DNA from: Eopsaltria australis
Taxonomy: Eukaryota > Chordata > Aves > Passeriformes > Petroicidae
Length of the DNA stretch: 64,000 nucleotides
Direction: 5' to 3'
NCBI GenBank assembly: GCA_034509425.1
Contig: JAVTVJ010000012.1
Span: 12,311,001-12,375,000, forward strand
Shown: piece after piece, positions 27,901 to 40,172 of the stretch
Layout of the letters: each line of letters starts with the position of its first letter
Numbering within the stretch: the first letter of the stretch is position 1
Position numbers and translations under genes: made by a program
Notes under the pieces: generated by a model
What the model was told of the DNA's origin: nothing
Seen by the model: the letters and a program-made list of their open reading frames with translations, nothing else
Database searches by the model: none

Positions 27901-30469
27901 CCTTGTTAAGAGTACAGTTATGTAATTTATCTTTAAGAATTTATTTTGTAAATTATGTTACGGCATAGCAATAAAATAAGAGTCTGAATTTCAGTTGTAT
28001 GTGCATTGAGAACAGCTTTACAAAGAGTGCTACTGATTTTCCATGCTTCACAATTTGGATATATTTCTATCCCAGTTGTCTGACATTAAATATCCAAAAA
28101 TAAGGGAATGGCTGCTTTATTTTTAGATTTTTTTTTGACATAGTAAATAACCTGGGACATTTCTCTGAAAAGTTTAAGAAAAAGACTGACACCAGCAAGA
28201 TTCTCTTCTTAAAATGGTGAAGAACAATTTAAAATGAAGTTCTAACCCAATAGAGGACCTTTTCTAATACATAATCAAATATATTTTCTGAGAATAATTA
28301 TGAACATTTAGTATATGAGATCACAAAGACATGTGAACATCAATGTATGTCCACACATGTCCACATGCAAAAGGCCCTAAAAGATCCCTAATAAATTATT
28401 TCATACATAATTAAATTTGCAAAAGTCCTGATTTTGGCATGGATATTCCAATAATGTTCTGATATATCCTTGCTTTGATATATCCTACTCCGTATGAGAG
28501 CTCAGCTGTGATGAACATGTGAATCTCTGTAGTGAATGGCTACCTAGACAAAAGGTTTCTAGAATTTTCAAAACTAAAATAAATATCTTTACAGAACAGA
28601 GGTTCCATCACTATATGATTTAAAATATATTTACCTTCCAGTTCACCTCTACAGCATCTCTGTATCACTTCTGCTTAATGTGTAGTGCCTGTAAAGATGA
28701 AAGACTTAGGTGTTCACAACATTTAAGTGGTTTGAAGATATTTGACTTTACCCTTCAAACATTTTCACAATAATGCCTATGCTATGACACAAGCATGGTT
28801 ACACCCACATTATCACATTGCATAAGAATGTTACAGGTTTGGGTTTTTTAAAATATTTCTCCATCTACATTTACACAATAGAATTCCAGAATTTAAGCAA
28901 ATATCTTCTGCCCACCCACATAAAAATTTGAATGAAAATGGGCAGAGATCCAGACAGGTTATTTACAAAATATCAAGCTCATGAGATGTACACAGATCAA
29001 ACACTTCTCTTACATTACACATTCAACAGAGACAACAAGAACTGAAAAAAATTAAAATTCTAATAAGCTTCCAAAGTATAGTCCTGCAGTTATCAAATGT
29101 GACATTACCTGTACAGTAATTAACATTCTTAATTTATTCACAACAGTTTAAGATTTGCAAATAGGACTAATGTCTGACTAAAAGTGGAACCCCAGAGGCA
29201 AAATGAAATAATGAGAGGCTAAGAAAAAAATAATAGCTGTACACAAAAATGTTCAAAACCTTCTAGATAATATGCATGACATGTTCTAGTAGCAGATTAG
29301 AGATCAATGGTCTCACTGTTTTCTCCAGACAGTGCTAATTTGTTTCCAATTAGTAGAAAATGTCCTGCAAGTGACTTGCCAGACTAAAGTGGTCACAGGA
29401 ATATTGTCTTTGCTTATAATCTTGCCACAGAAATATGGTGCCTTTTTTGCTACCTAGTTCTGAAAAATTATGCCCAGTTACTTTTCTGCTTGCCATATAT
29501 TCAGCCTTTTTTTTTAAATAGGATATAATTTGTGAGGACACACATTAATTTAGACATCCTCTCAACCACATTAGATGTCACTAGAGAAGAGAGGATTTGT
29601 AGCCGCTCTCACAGAAATAATGGAGTAATTGGAACTGATTATAATACTTAATCCACTTGCAACAATCTGCAAGTATCATGCATGGAATACTGAGAAAAGA
29701 TTAATGGATTAATGAACTGTTCCAAATGTGTTGTTGTTTTTGTTTTGTTTTGTTTTTCAGCTTTTTTTTTCCCAGGCTGTTGTTAATGCCCTAATCTTTA
29801 ATAGCAAAATGGTTTGTGCACTGTTGTAGGAGTAGGTAATTGTTCCCTTATGAATCTAATCTTTCTGAAGCCTTTGCAGTGACATGTGAGTCACCCTCAG
29901 TATTGTTTCCAAAGGACAATAATGGACTTCTGCATTGAGATGAAACCATTGCTTGGCTTTTCAAATAAAAGCTGGGAGTCATAATTTTTTCTCTCTTCTT
30001 TTTGCTAAGATACAGTTAAAAGACCAGGAAGCTGAAGTAATGTTAACATCTCAAAAAATAAGCCATTTCAAGAAAAATAGCAAATTTACACTCAGAAAAT
30101 CCCTCTCTGGATGCAACACCCCAACCTTCCTGCATAAAACGTCTCTTCAGCAAGGCAAGGATGCCTCTGACTAAAGAGGTGCATGGAAAAACTCCTAAAC
30201 CAAGAACCTGGTCTAACTGGGCAGGAGATTCATTACTAAAAAACTTCCCGAAATCAAGTAGGTAAAATAAGGGCCAAATGTCAGATACTGGAAAATAAAG
30301 GGTTGCACAAAGAATAATTGGGAAGTTGAGAGCTATGATTGTATAAGAAAAGAGACAAAGACTAAGTGTCTTGCCACTTCCTGCTAAACAACAGGTAATG
30401 GTATTTTTCATTATTTGGCAAAATGGTACAGTCATCAGAAGTGGTCTGAGAATGAGATACCCTAAGATT

Positions 30470-30575
30470 TGCCTTTGCCATTGATCAACTCTGAGTCGTG
30501 TTATAGGCAGGTCACTTAAAATTCTGCAGCTCAGATTCTTCAGCTGTAAATTAAAATTCAAATATTCTCTCCTAT
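30470..30575 (+). mobile_element. MIR-like SINE fragment
   Basis: The blocks 'caggtcacttaa', 'ctcagattcttcagctgtaaa' and the following 'ttaaaattca' appear in the order and spacing of the 3' half of MIR/CORE-type SINEs, whose consensus carries 'caagtcacttaacctctctg', then 'cctcagtttcctcatctgtaaaatg'. Divergence is high, as expected for an element that amplified before the amniote radiation. The 5' half is not recognisable. It accounts for the N-terminal part of the 185-codon antisense open frame at 30043-30600. An L2-type LINE tail, which shares part of this motif, is the main alternative. Confidence 0.5.
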
Positions 30576-31572
30576 TATTTTTAATAATTTTAAAATACAA
30601 TAGACATTTCTATCAAATATGGAGCATTAAGTCACCCTGATTATTTCTTATTTTTTTTCTCTATTCCCGTCTGGGATTCCCTGGCAGAAATGAATAAATT
30701 GCAAATTTAAATGAAGATATTAGAATTTAGAAATTTATTACCTTCATAATGAAAGCTATGTTTTGATTTAAAAAGATGACATTAGATTTTACTTTTTCAT
30801 AGCTACAGTCTTTGTAACTTATTCCATAACTGTTAGTCCAATGTTGATAGCTTTTTTGATAATGATCCAGTCAGATGAACAAGAAACTTCTAGCCTCTAT
30901 TAAGGTTTGGTTTGAACTGTTTGGTGTAGTCCTTTGAAATTCTTCTGTCTAATTTGTCTCAAATTTGAAACAACTTTTTTTAAAGGTAATAACCTGTATT
31001 AATGCCTCAGATCCCTACTTGCTAAAACACAGTTTCCTTCGAAGTTTTTTTTAATAAATCATCACAATTCATTGAAATTAAATTTATTCACAACATTTCT
31101 GATCACTTCTAGTTAGTATATTACCCTCAGAGATAATGCACTTTTCCTGCAGACACATAAATAATATATAAATTATTTTTCAACTTGATGTGCTTACAGC
31201 TACAGGCCAAATAAATAAAAGCAATTTATGTTAGCCACCAGCATTAGTTTACAATTTTACAGTTGTTTAGGGAACTGACAAAAATATCATATCTGAAAAT
31301 CAAAGTCTTTTTATCAGATAGTGTGCTCATTTGGTTTGTTTTTGCGCTTTCCTTTTCCAAGTCTTGCTACTGCCATGCACAGCAGGAAATTCAGCTGAAG
31401 TCAAAAGACTAAGTAAATAAACAAAGCAGCTGCTTTAGAATACTTCAGACAGGGCCAAGTTCTGAGTTACAGGGCTAGCTAAAATAAGGAAAATAAAAAC
31501 TTAAAACAGTATAAAAATGCTTTTTATCTGTCCCATCATAAAGGGCATTTCATTCAGTTTTTAATAATTCAG

Positions 31573-31600
31573 GTTTTGTTTTTGTTTTTTTTTTTTTTTT
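31573..31600. repeat. Poly-T tract
   Basis: T-rich run with two G interruptions, then an unbroken run of 16 T. No retroelement body is visible on either side. Confidence 0.85.
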
Positions 31601-34600
31601 AATGAAGGAAGTGTGATAAAGGGAGATTGCTAGTTGAAGACTAAGGGTTTATCTGCATCTGGGTTTGGGTACACATGTGTGGTTCCTATTTGACTCAGAA
31701 GGGGCCACATTTTGCCCTGAGTGATTTGTGACAGATGGTGAATAACAAATAAACTTGCTAAGCAGAGATCAAGGACTTTGGGTAAGCATCTCAGATTCTT
31801 GCCTGGGAAGATGCAAGAGCTTTGCCATAGCTTGTATTTCAGCAACATTTACCTGTCAGTAAACCTTACACAAACACAGAAAGCACCAGGATGGGTGAAA
31901 TACATTAATTAAATGTGGTCACAGATGCTCAGTTTGCTGCTTCTGACTGCTGATCATTGTCACCTTCTTTAACAAGACATGTAACTGAGTCTGGCACATG
32001 GGCAGGGTAGAAAAGAGAGACAGTTGACAGTTCATGTGTTTTGCCACAGTGACCAACCCAATGGACAACAGGAAAGGCCATACTGAGAAAGCCCTTCACC
32101 ATACCATCACCTTAGGATGACATTATCAATCTATTCTACTCTGCCCAGATGCTTCAATGTGCCTTGGTGAAAGGAGTTTATGATACAATAGATGTGGTTT
32201 GGAAATGAGAACTTTTAAAAGTAAGAGGTGCATTATATAGTTTTGAGCCTGGCTTTAGGCAGAGGCTGCTAATGTGTAACACAAAGGGTTATTTTAGAGA
32301 CAAATGTATTTTTATAAACATTGACTGGAAACAGGCACAGAGATTTGTAAGGAAATTCTGTTTAGTGCGAATTTTATGCAAACATGTGAATCAACATCCT
32401 AGTTAATGTTCCACTGGACTTTGTTATTGGACTAAAATATCACTAATTCAGGAAAAGAACAGTTTGTCAGTCTGCAATGTAACATTCTCATGTTAACTCC
32501 CAGAAAGGTAGTGCTAAATTGATGGTACCAGTTTCATACTGTAGCCACAGTATTAGTTTTGACACTGTCTGCATGCAGGTGGTTTATAATGCATAATATT
32601 GATCTGGAGAATTCTTTCTCCCCCCCTGCCTTCAGCTGTATATTAGCTTCTAGCCTTGATCTCAAAATTTAAGATGGATGTTCAGTATTATTACCAAGCA
32701 GAAAGGGTAAAAAATCAATTTTATCTCCTCGTGCTTTATTCCCTCATCTTCCAGTGCTTGAGCAGTGGGGTTGTAACAACCATCAGCATAAAATAATTTA
32801 TTAGCTGATATTGTGACAACTTCTGGCAGATGAATATATTGCTATAGGTACATTGATGCTCCTGAAATCAGCTTTCTGGTTAAGGATAAGAAAAGAGCAT
32901 AGCAACCAATCAACTGTTTTTAATGGAGCAATACCTTCATAAAGCACTGCATTGCAGAAGAAAAGTAGTAACATCTAGCTAAGAAAAACTTAAGTGTGAA
33001 TCATGTATTTTTCAAGACTGATGGTTTCTCATTATAGTTTTTATGGATTTTAAAGCTGACCTGTATAGACGAGAGAGAATGGTTTCAAAAATTTTGACTT
33101 TCTGCTTTTGAAAATTAAATCACACAAAGGAAGGATTGTCATATTTACTAACCTTGTGCTAAGTAACCAGAAAAAGCTTTCATTAATCTTTAGTTTGAAT
33201 TCTGAATGTAGGCAATTTTCTATTAATATGTACTGATGAGCCCTCTAAATTTCATTTTGTGACTTCCTTGTCTCAGAGCATGCTTTGGGACTGAGAAATA
33301 AAACCTACCTTCCCCACCCTGTTTTCAGGAAAACACACAGCCATGGACAAGGATTTGTGCCACTATAGCCTAATCTTTTCTAACCTTTCAAATCACATTA
33401 ATCCTTTACTACTCTGTCATCTATAACTCAATTTGTTAAAGGCAGGCCTCATTCAGCCCTTCATTAGCCCAGTACATCTTTTCTATGTTGCAGTATTTTG
33501 TGCAGATATAAAGTAGATTAGAATCTAAGCGAAATCTTCACTACAGAAAAGAGCATTGAACTCCTAATCTTTCCTCATGTTGATGGTTCTGTGCTCATGA
33601 ATAACAATTCCTTGTACAATATTGTCTACATGATACAGTTAAAAATGTAACAGAACAAGATATCAAGCAACACTAGGAAAAATTATGCACTTCACTTGTT
33701 CTTTTAAGAAGATATTATGCAGACTCTGACTTAGCAAAACATGTGAGACCAGATAGTTATGTTATTCTGATCTCCCTTAAAACAATGTATTAAGGGGTAG
33801 TTCTGTTGAAATGTGCAGAATTTCATACCTAGCTAAACTTACTGAATGCATCTATAAATGACTCCATGTAATGAAATCCTCATTGGATTCGTCTTTAGAT
33901 ATTTTATAAGATAGTATTAAAATGCTTTTAAGACACCTCTTATCTTTCTTATCCTTCAAACAGAACACAATCTCTGACATATACAATATTCCTATTTAAA
34001 AATTAAGCCAAAAATCATCCGAGATTAGACTTCCTAGAAAGTAAAATAAATGCTATACACTTACTTTTATGCTTCTTTCTTTGCTTTTGTTTTAGCATTT
34101 GAGGTTATTAAATTAAGAATTGAAAGAGATTTTTGTCTTTCAAACAGTTCAGATATGAGCGCCAAATGATAGCAAGAACAATGCTAGCATAAAATGAACT
34201 GAAATAATGAGATGAAAATTATGGTGTTAAATGTCCTGACACATTGCTGTGGCTTTGGTTTTCTTTGTGGTTTTTTTTTTTTATAATTCTGCTTATGTTT
34301 ATGGTGGTTTGACTCTCATTTTCTGCTTATAATCAACACATATTTAAGTTTTTTTGAAAAAACAAACATATGATTATGCAATGTTAAATCTAACTTTCAA
34401 AAGCAAAACCTTAGATGCTTATATATCTACATAAAATATTTTAAAACAAGCCCACTGTTTTATCTTCTAAAGGCTTTAAGAAATCTTAAAATTTTAAAGT
34501 ATGTATGTTTTGTATTTAAAAAGAAAATATATTACTTCAGTGTTTGGTAAGATGTTTCAGTCAAGATAAACTTAACAGCAACTTCTGCAGAAAAGAAAAA

Positions 34601-37600
34601 TTATTATGATTTTTGCTATGTTTCACATTAATTAACAGAAACCATGATCTGACATATAAATTTATGAGGTTCTGCTTTTTTTTTTTTTCTACTATGAGAA
34701 AAAGATATTTTTTCTTGATTTTTTTAATTCTAAAGCAATTTCTTTTGATTTTATCAAGGTATTCTGATTAACATACATTCTAACAGTAATTCTGTTAGCA
34801 ATTGTTAAACTGAGTTCAAGTAGGGAGATGAATCCTTCATTGAGTTGTCCGCACATCTCAAGCCAACAAACCATTCATTTCTGTACCCTGAGATATGAAA
34901 TGAATGCCTTTTTCTTTAAGAAATAAAACCGAGAAGATTTAAGAGTGTGGAGTAGATTACTGCAGCGCATGGAAGTAAATATAACATAATAAACCCACTC
35001 ATTTTAATGATGTTTACATATGTGACAACCTATCTATGAAAATTATTCAGATGTGAGCTGTAAATATATAGACAGGCACAGAAATCAATTGAAATCTTCA
35101 TCGAAGGTAATTCTGTACCTGGGAAAATAGTAATTTTGTTGTGCAGCAAATTCTGTGCTTTTGGTAAAAACAGCATCAAGTAACAAACTGCTAAGGTGTA
35201 ATTCTTTACCTCCCTCTATGCTGTTGCCATGCTGTCTCTCACTTTTTCAAGGGATAAAATGCACTCAGGTACACAGAGGCTATTCTTGGAATGGCTGGGT
35301 TATTTAGACTCCTCCAGGGTTGTTTTATACAGGATCCATGCTGATGATCTGGTGAGACTGACACCTTGCTCTTCTCATCTGTCTGGTGTGTTCCATCACT
35401 TACCTGTGCACAATGAATAGTAAATTTCTTGGCCTTTTATTCCTCCATCTTCTTTAAGGAATGAACTGAAAACTTGGACTGTAATAGAACATATTGCTTT
35501 TTTGTCCTGGTGAAAACATCCCAGTGTTTTATCTATATAAGTAAATCCAGGTATTTAGCAGAGGAATATCATCCTAGAAAGTAATTTGCTTACATCTACA
35601 GCTTTAGATAGGTCTCACTCAAAAGTAGCAGATGGTACAGTAGAAATAATTCTGCTACAAAAAGAGCAAGCAATTGAGAGATTAGTTGGTTTCCAACCAA
35701 ATAAATTTGGTACTTAAACAATCCAAGAAAAGAGAATAAGTAACTGTAGTAATAGGTATCAATTAATTCTCTACATATCTAAATATTAACATGGATTAAT
35801 TAGCAAGGAAAAAGTGCTGTTTTTTCAAGCAAAAACTTTTCCAGGTTCAGACCTGTGAGGTTGTTTATCTTTGGTCAAACTGCAAATTTTGCTCCTAAAC
35901 GTTGCCTATGAGGCAGAAAATCTTCTAGGTGACCTAATAGAAATTCAGTATAATATTAATTGTATCATATTCACATGATTGTGTGTATTTTGAGAGGAAG
36001 AGCATAGTTTAGGGTGGGACTTACAAACAGTACTGACCTAATGTCATGAAGCTAAAAGAAATTAATGCCAATAGAACAATCAAGGAAGACACAGAAATTA
36101 CAGCATATCAGAAGTTCAGAAAGAAGAAGATGATATTTTTATTGTTCCTGTGTGGACTCTGTGGGACATATATTTCTGGAATGGTATGATTTTTGATCTG
36201 AAAGGATGTTTTTTCTGCTTAGGAAAGCAATGCTTGTCTTAAAAGTATTGTCTTGCCTGAACTGTTTTATTTAGAGGTTATTTTTTACTGTATTTTATGA
36301 AATGCAGATGAAATATATGGATATAATAAGAACTGACAATTTCAAAATTTTTCCTTTAAATGGAAGGTTTGGGCTGACCTGCACTTTAGCAAAATTACCC
36401 TTTAATCTACAATCCTACTATCTCAAGAGAAAAACGTTGTTTATTAAGGATTTTGTAAATCATATATCAATTTACTTTAAATCATGCTAAAGACAACCAA
36501 AAATATATTAATAAAACATAATGGAAAAAATATTACAATATCATGAGGTTTCAATAACTATTGCGATCAACATCGTCAGGGGAATATTAGCTTATTTCAC
36601 ACACTAAGAGCTTAAGATCTGCTTTCACACTGTACATAGACAATTAGATGAAAAGTCTGTTGCAAAGGGTCAAAGTCTGAGAAGGTGCAATTTCCCAGGT
36701 CTCCTCTCCTTCTGTGTAATTGCACCACCTGAGTCCTAATGCAGCTCTGAAATCCTGAAAACACCTGTTTGTACATTGTATTTTCAGTTCATGTCTGTGT
36801 GGCTTCATTTCTATGACAGCCTCATGAGGATGGAACAAAATTAAACCAAGAGACCGTAGATAAAATCTGTAAGTTATGTAAATGTCATATGCAGGGCAAA
36901 ATGTTGTTTCTGAGTAGAACAATGCTGTCGTCAAGAATACCACTGGGAACATCTTCATGTGCACAGAACACCATGGCTCTTTTCACCATTGTCTGGAGTG
37001 AGCAGAACTGACACTTCATATCCACCTCCTGGGATAGATCCTGGCATTAACATTCAGAAGCTGAAAGCTTCACTTTTAAATACAAGAAAAAGACTACACA
37101 TAATCATAAGAACCACTCTCCACATCTATTACACCTCTGTCTAGACATCTAAATGGAAAATAATTAGAGTGAAGGAATTAGAGGACCAATTTCATGTCAG
37201 TTTCCCCACAGATCTTTCTGTATCTCCCAAAATAAATTGTTTAGAGTATTTTCATGTATAAAATAATGTAAATTGAGATCTAATTTACAAGAAAATAGGG
37301 ATTTAGAATAGAAATTTATAAATCCCCAAACAATCTATACATCCTAACTGGGAATTTTACATCAACAATCCTATTTAGAGCTCCATGGACAGTTCCTTAA
37401 ACATATTGAGGGCTCTGTGTGTGTGGATATGTATGTACACACAGATAAACTGTCCACTTACTCAGTAGTAGTTCCATGTATTTAAGTTGGAAGCATAGGT
37501 GAAATATGGGGCTTATTAATGTAATTACTATTAAGCGACAGAAAATTTTAACAGCAAAAATGTCTTAAATTCTCAGCTATCTTTTAGCTTAGCTAAAAGG

Positions 37601-40140
37601 TTTCAGGATAATATTTTAAAAACCACCTTCTTCTGGTTTTCCTGTCAATCTTCTAAAGGATTTTGACAAATCCTTTCTCTTATGCAGTTATTACACATTT
37701 TTGTTGAGGTGTGATAATGGAATTTGTGTTTAAGCGCAGAGGATGCCAAAGAGCTAGTTGTATTTACACCACACGTATCAACTGCTCAAAATGACACATA
37801 CTTCTTTTCCTCTCTTAAGGAAAATGACAAAGTATTAGGCCATCTGAAAGGATGACCTGTAGTTCTGCTGCAGATATAGGGAACTGAAAACCAGTAATAA
37901 TACTATTGAGGTTTTTTTCTGGAGTGTGAACTGATTAAAAATATGAACCAGCATAGTGGAAATTGATACTGAATTAAAATTCCTGATTTTCATTCCCTTT
38001 ATTCTTATTTATTCTCCATTCATCTTGATAGATCTCATGGAAGAAGGATCCCAATATTTTCAGCTGAAAATGTTGTTGAAACTTTATTCACAGAAAGTAT
38101 AAGTCATATAATGGCACATAGAATAAGTGACTACATGAACTGTTTAATAAAATTAATTCAAAAGCAAAATACAACATTTGTTTTCTGCCTTGTTTAAATC
38201 CAGAATAAATCATATCTTGTCCTCTCTCAGGGTACTGACACTTCTCAGAACTTTAGGGTACTCGTAGAAACTCCTTTTCTCTTTAATTTTGTGATTTCTT
38301 TTTTTTTTTTTTTCTTGGAGTCCTTTTCAGATTTTCCAGGGAAAAGACACACATCTCTAAAACCGGGCCTCTGAGAACCTAAAAATCTGCACAGGTGGGC
38401 TCACAAACATATTAAACAACAAAAATGGCTCACTGATCTTCTTTGTATGTGTTGCTGGTCACTGCAAGAGAAATATCTTTTAGCTCAGTTGTAAACTTCA
38501 ATTGGCAGATATCTTCGGACAATTAATCCTTTGTGAACTCCATTGAATTTGCTTCATATTTATTGTCTGTCTACTTCAAATCACTCAGTTTCCCATCATA
38601 CAGTGATGTAGAACACACATAATTCTTTTCAAAATTCTTTTAATTCAACTAATTTAAAATGCCACAGACGTGGTTATTAATGTGAAACAAAATGTCCATG
38701 AAAATTTTTATCAGAAGTCAATTACAGCGATCCCATTCGAGTCCCTGATTTTGGTGGGGTTTTTTTCCTTCAGAAGAAATGTTGATTTTTAGCAAAAATA
38801 AAATAAATAACACCTGACCCAGCAAACACAGTGAGATTTGATATGAAGACCAGATGAATATGTATCTAGGAAGTTAGGATTCTGAGGTGTTTCTGTGTCT
38901 GTGTACCCATGTAATTAAGGAAATAGGAAAAATTGTTTCTTTTTGTTATTGTCCATTTACTTTAGTTTTACTTCTGATGGTTTTTTTCAGAATCCAAATT
39001 TACAAAACACACGTATTGGAAAAAAAATATCAAAATATCACTCTGATTATTTAATTTATTATAAACATTTTTATTATATAAAAACCTCAAAATTTGAAAA
39101 TAACTAACATAGAGTTGATCAAACTATTATGATTTACTATGCGGTCAGGTGGACAAAAACTTTATTTTTGCCTTTGTGTTTCAAGGGTTTTTTTCTCAAA
39201 TACATAATCCTATCTTATGGCATATTGCACAGCATCATCTCCCATAGCTAAATAATATCCTGGAGATCTGCAGAAGAACACCAGATATATGTGCGAACTC
39301 TTTTACCAAAATAGCATTATCTTCAAACATGTATTCTGTGACTTATACCATCTCCATTTATTTTTTTACTATTTGGTTCATTATTAATGTATGCCATCCT
39401 AACCCCGCTTTTTTAACTACTTATTAATATCCATGTTCCACTTGCTATCATCATTGCCATATTCAATGCTACAAGGGTACTAATGCCAGAGATACCAGTC
39501 ATGAGACTGGCAGTAGGCACGTCCTTATACAATTGCAGGATCAACAACTCTTATGTTGTTAAAGCAAATTACTGATAATAAGGAATGGAATTTTTAAAAA
39601 GAGTAAAATAAGGAACAAGCAGTATGCAGTTCTATGGCTGGTTTTCATTCCTCTTTTTCTGATGGGCAGAGCAAGAGTTTAGGTTACAATCCATAACAAT
39701 GAACCGTTTCCCATTCAAGGTGACTACAAATTCAATTCTTCCTGGCAGCACAAATTATTCACCTCTCAAATCATCCTTCTGACACTGAATTCGGGTGCAC
39801 AAGAAAATGTGTCTGGCAGCCTTGAAATGGAAACGGACAAATTGCAAAGAAGGGTAGCAAGGCATCTGAGCACTTCTGCCACATCTTGCTGACAGATGGG
39901 AGCTGTAGCACCAGCTACCAGTGCTTGCATCTCCAATGCAGTTAAAGAAAAGGAAGCATTCATCAAGCCCTTCGTTTCTCATTCCTCAAACAGAAGGCTG
40001 TTTACATCATGTCAGCAAATGATTACCCTCTGCTGCTGTTGTTGTGCTACCTATTGGAAAAGGTGAAGAGGTTATGTTTTGAAATTCCATGGAGATGTTG
40101 ATTAAGGAAACAAAGGAAGCTGGTTCTTAACACCCAACAT

Positions 40141-40172
40141 CCCCCCCTCCACACCACCCCCTGCTTCCCCCC
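40141..40172. repeat. C-rich low-complexity tract
   Basis: Runs of five to seven C alternating with short interruptions, followed by seven A. It is conspicuous against the AT-rich surroundings. No gene or promoter can be tied to it. Confidence 0.7.

Larger units (their letters stand above)
13629..30469. other. Gene-free AT-rich DNA with scattered simple repeats
   Basis: No identifiable gene, RNA or retroelement. The longest plus-strand open frame (14728-15039, 103 codons) lies in a locally less AT-rich block (14500-15040), but has no domain I can name. A frame at 16674-16904 ends just past a GTG|gtgagag-like donor, but its upstream acceptor is poor. Simple repeats at 21196-21220, 24441-24475 and 24888-24968 are listed separately. 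The region 29560-29720 has relatively complex sequence with TAAT cores and could be a conserved non-coding element, but that cannot be judged without alignment. Confidence 0.55.

Noticed and set aside
29365..29400. 'aagtgacttgccagac...ggtcacagg', resembling antisense MIR
   Set aside because: Only two short words match and the expected flanking MIR blocks are missing, so it was not called.
36644..36964. 106-codon minus-strand frame with a hydrophobic N-terminus resembling a signal peptide
   Set aside because: Hydrophobic starts are common in AT-rich chance frames, and the rest shows no family features or conserved cysteine pattern that I can name.
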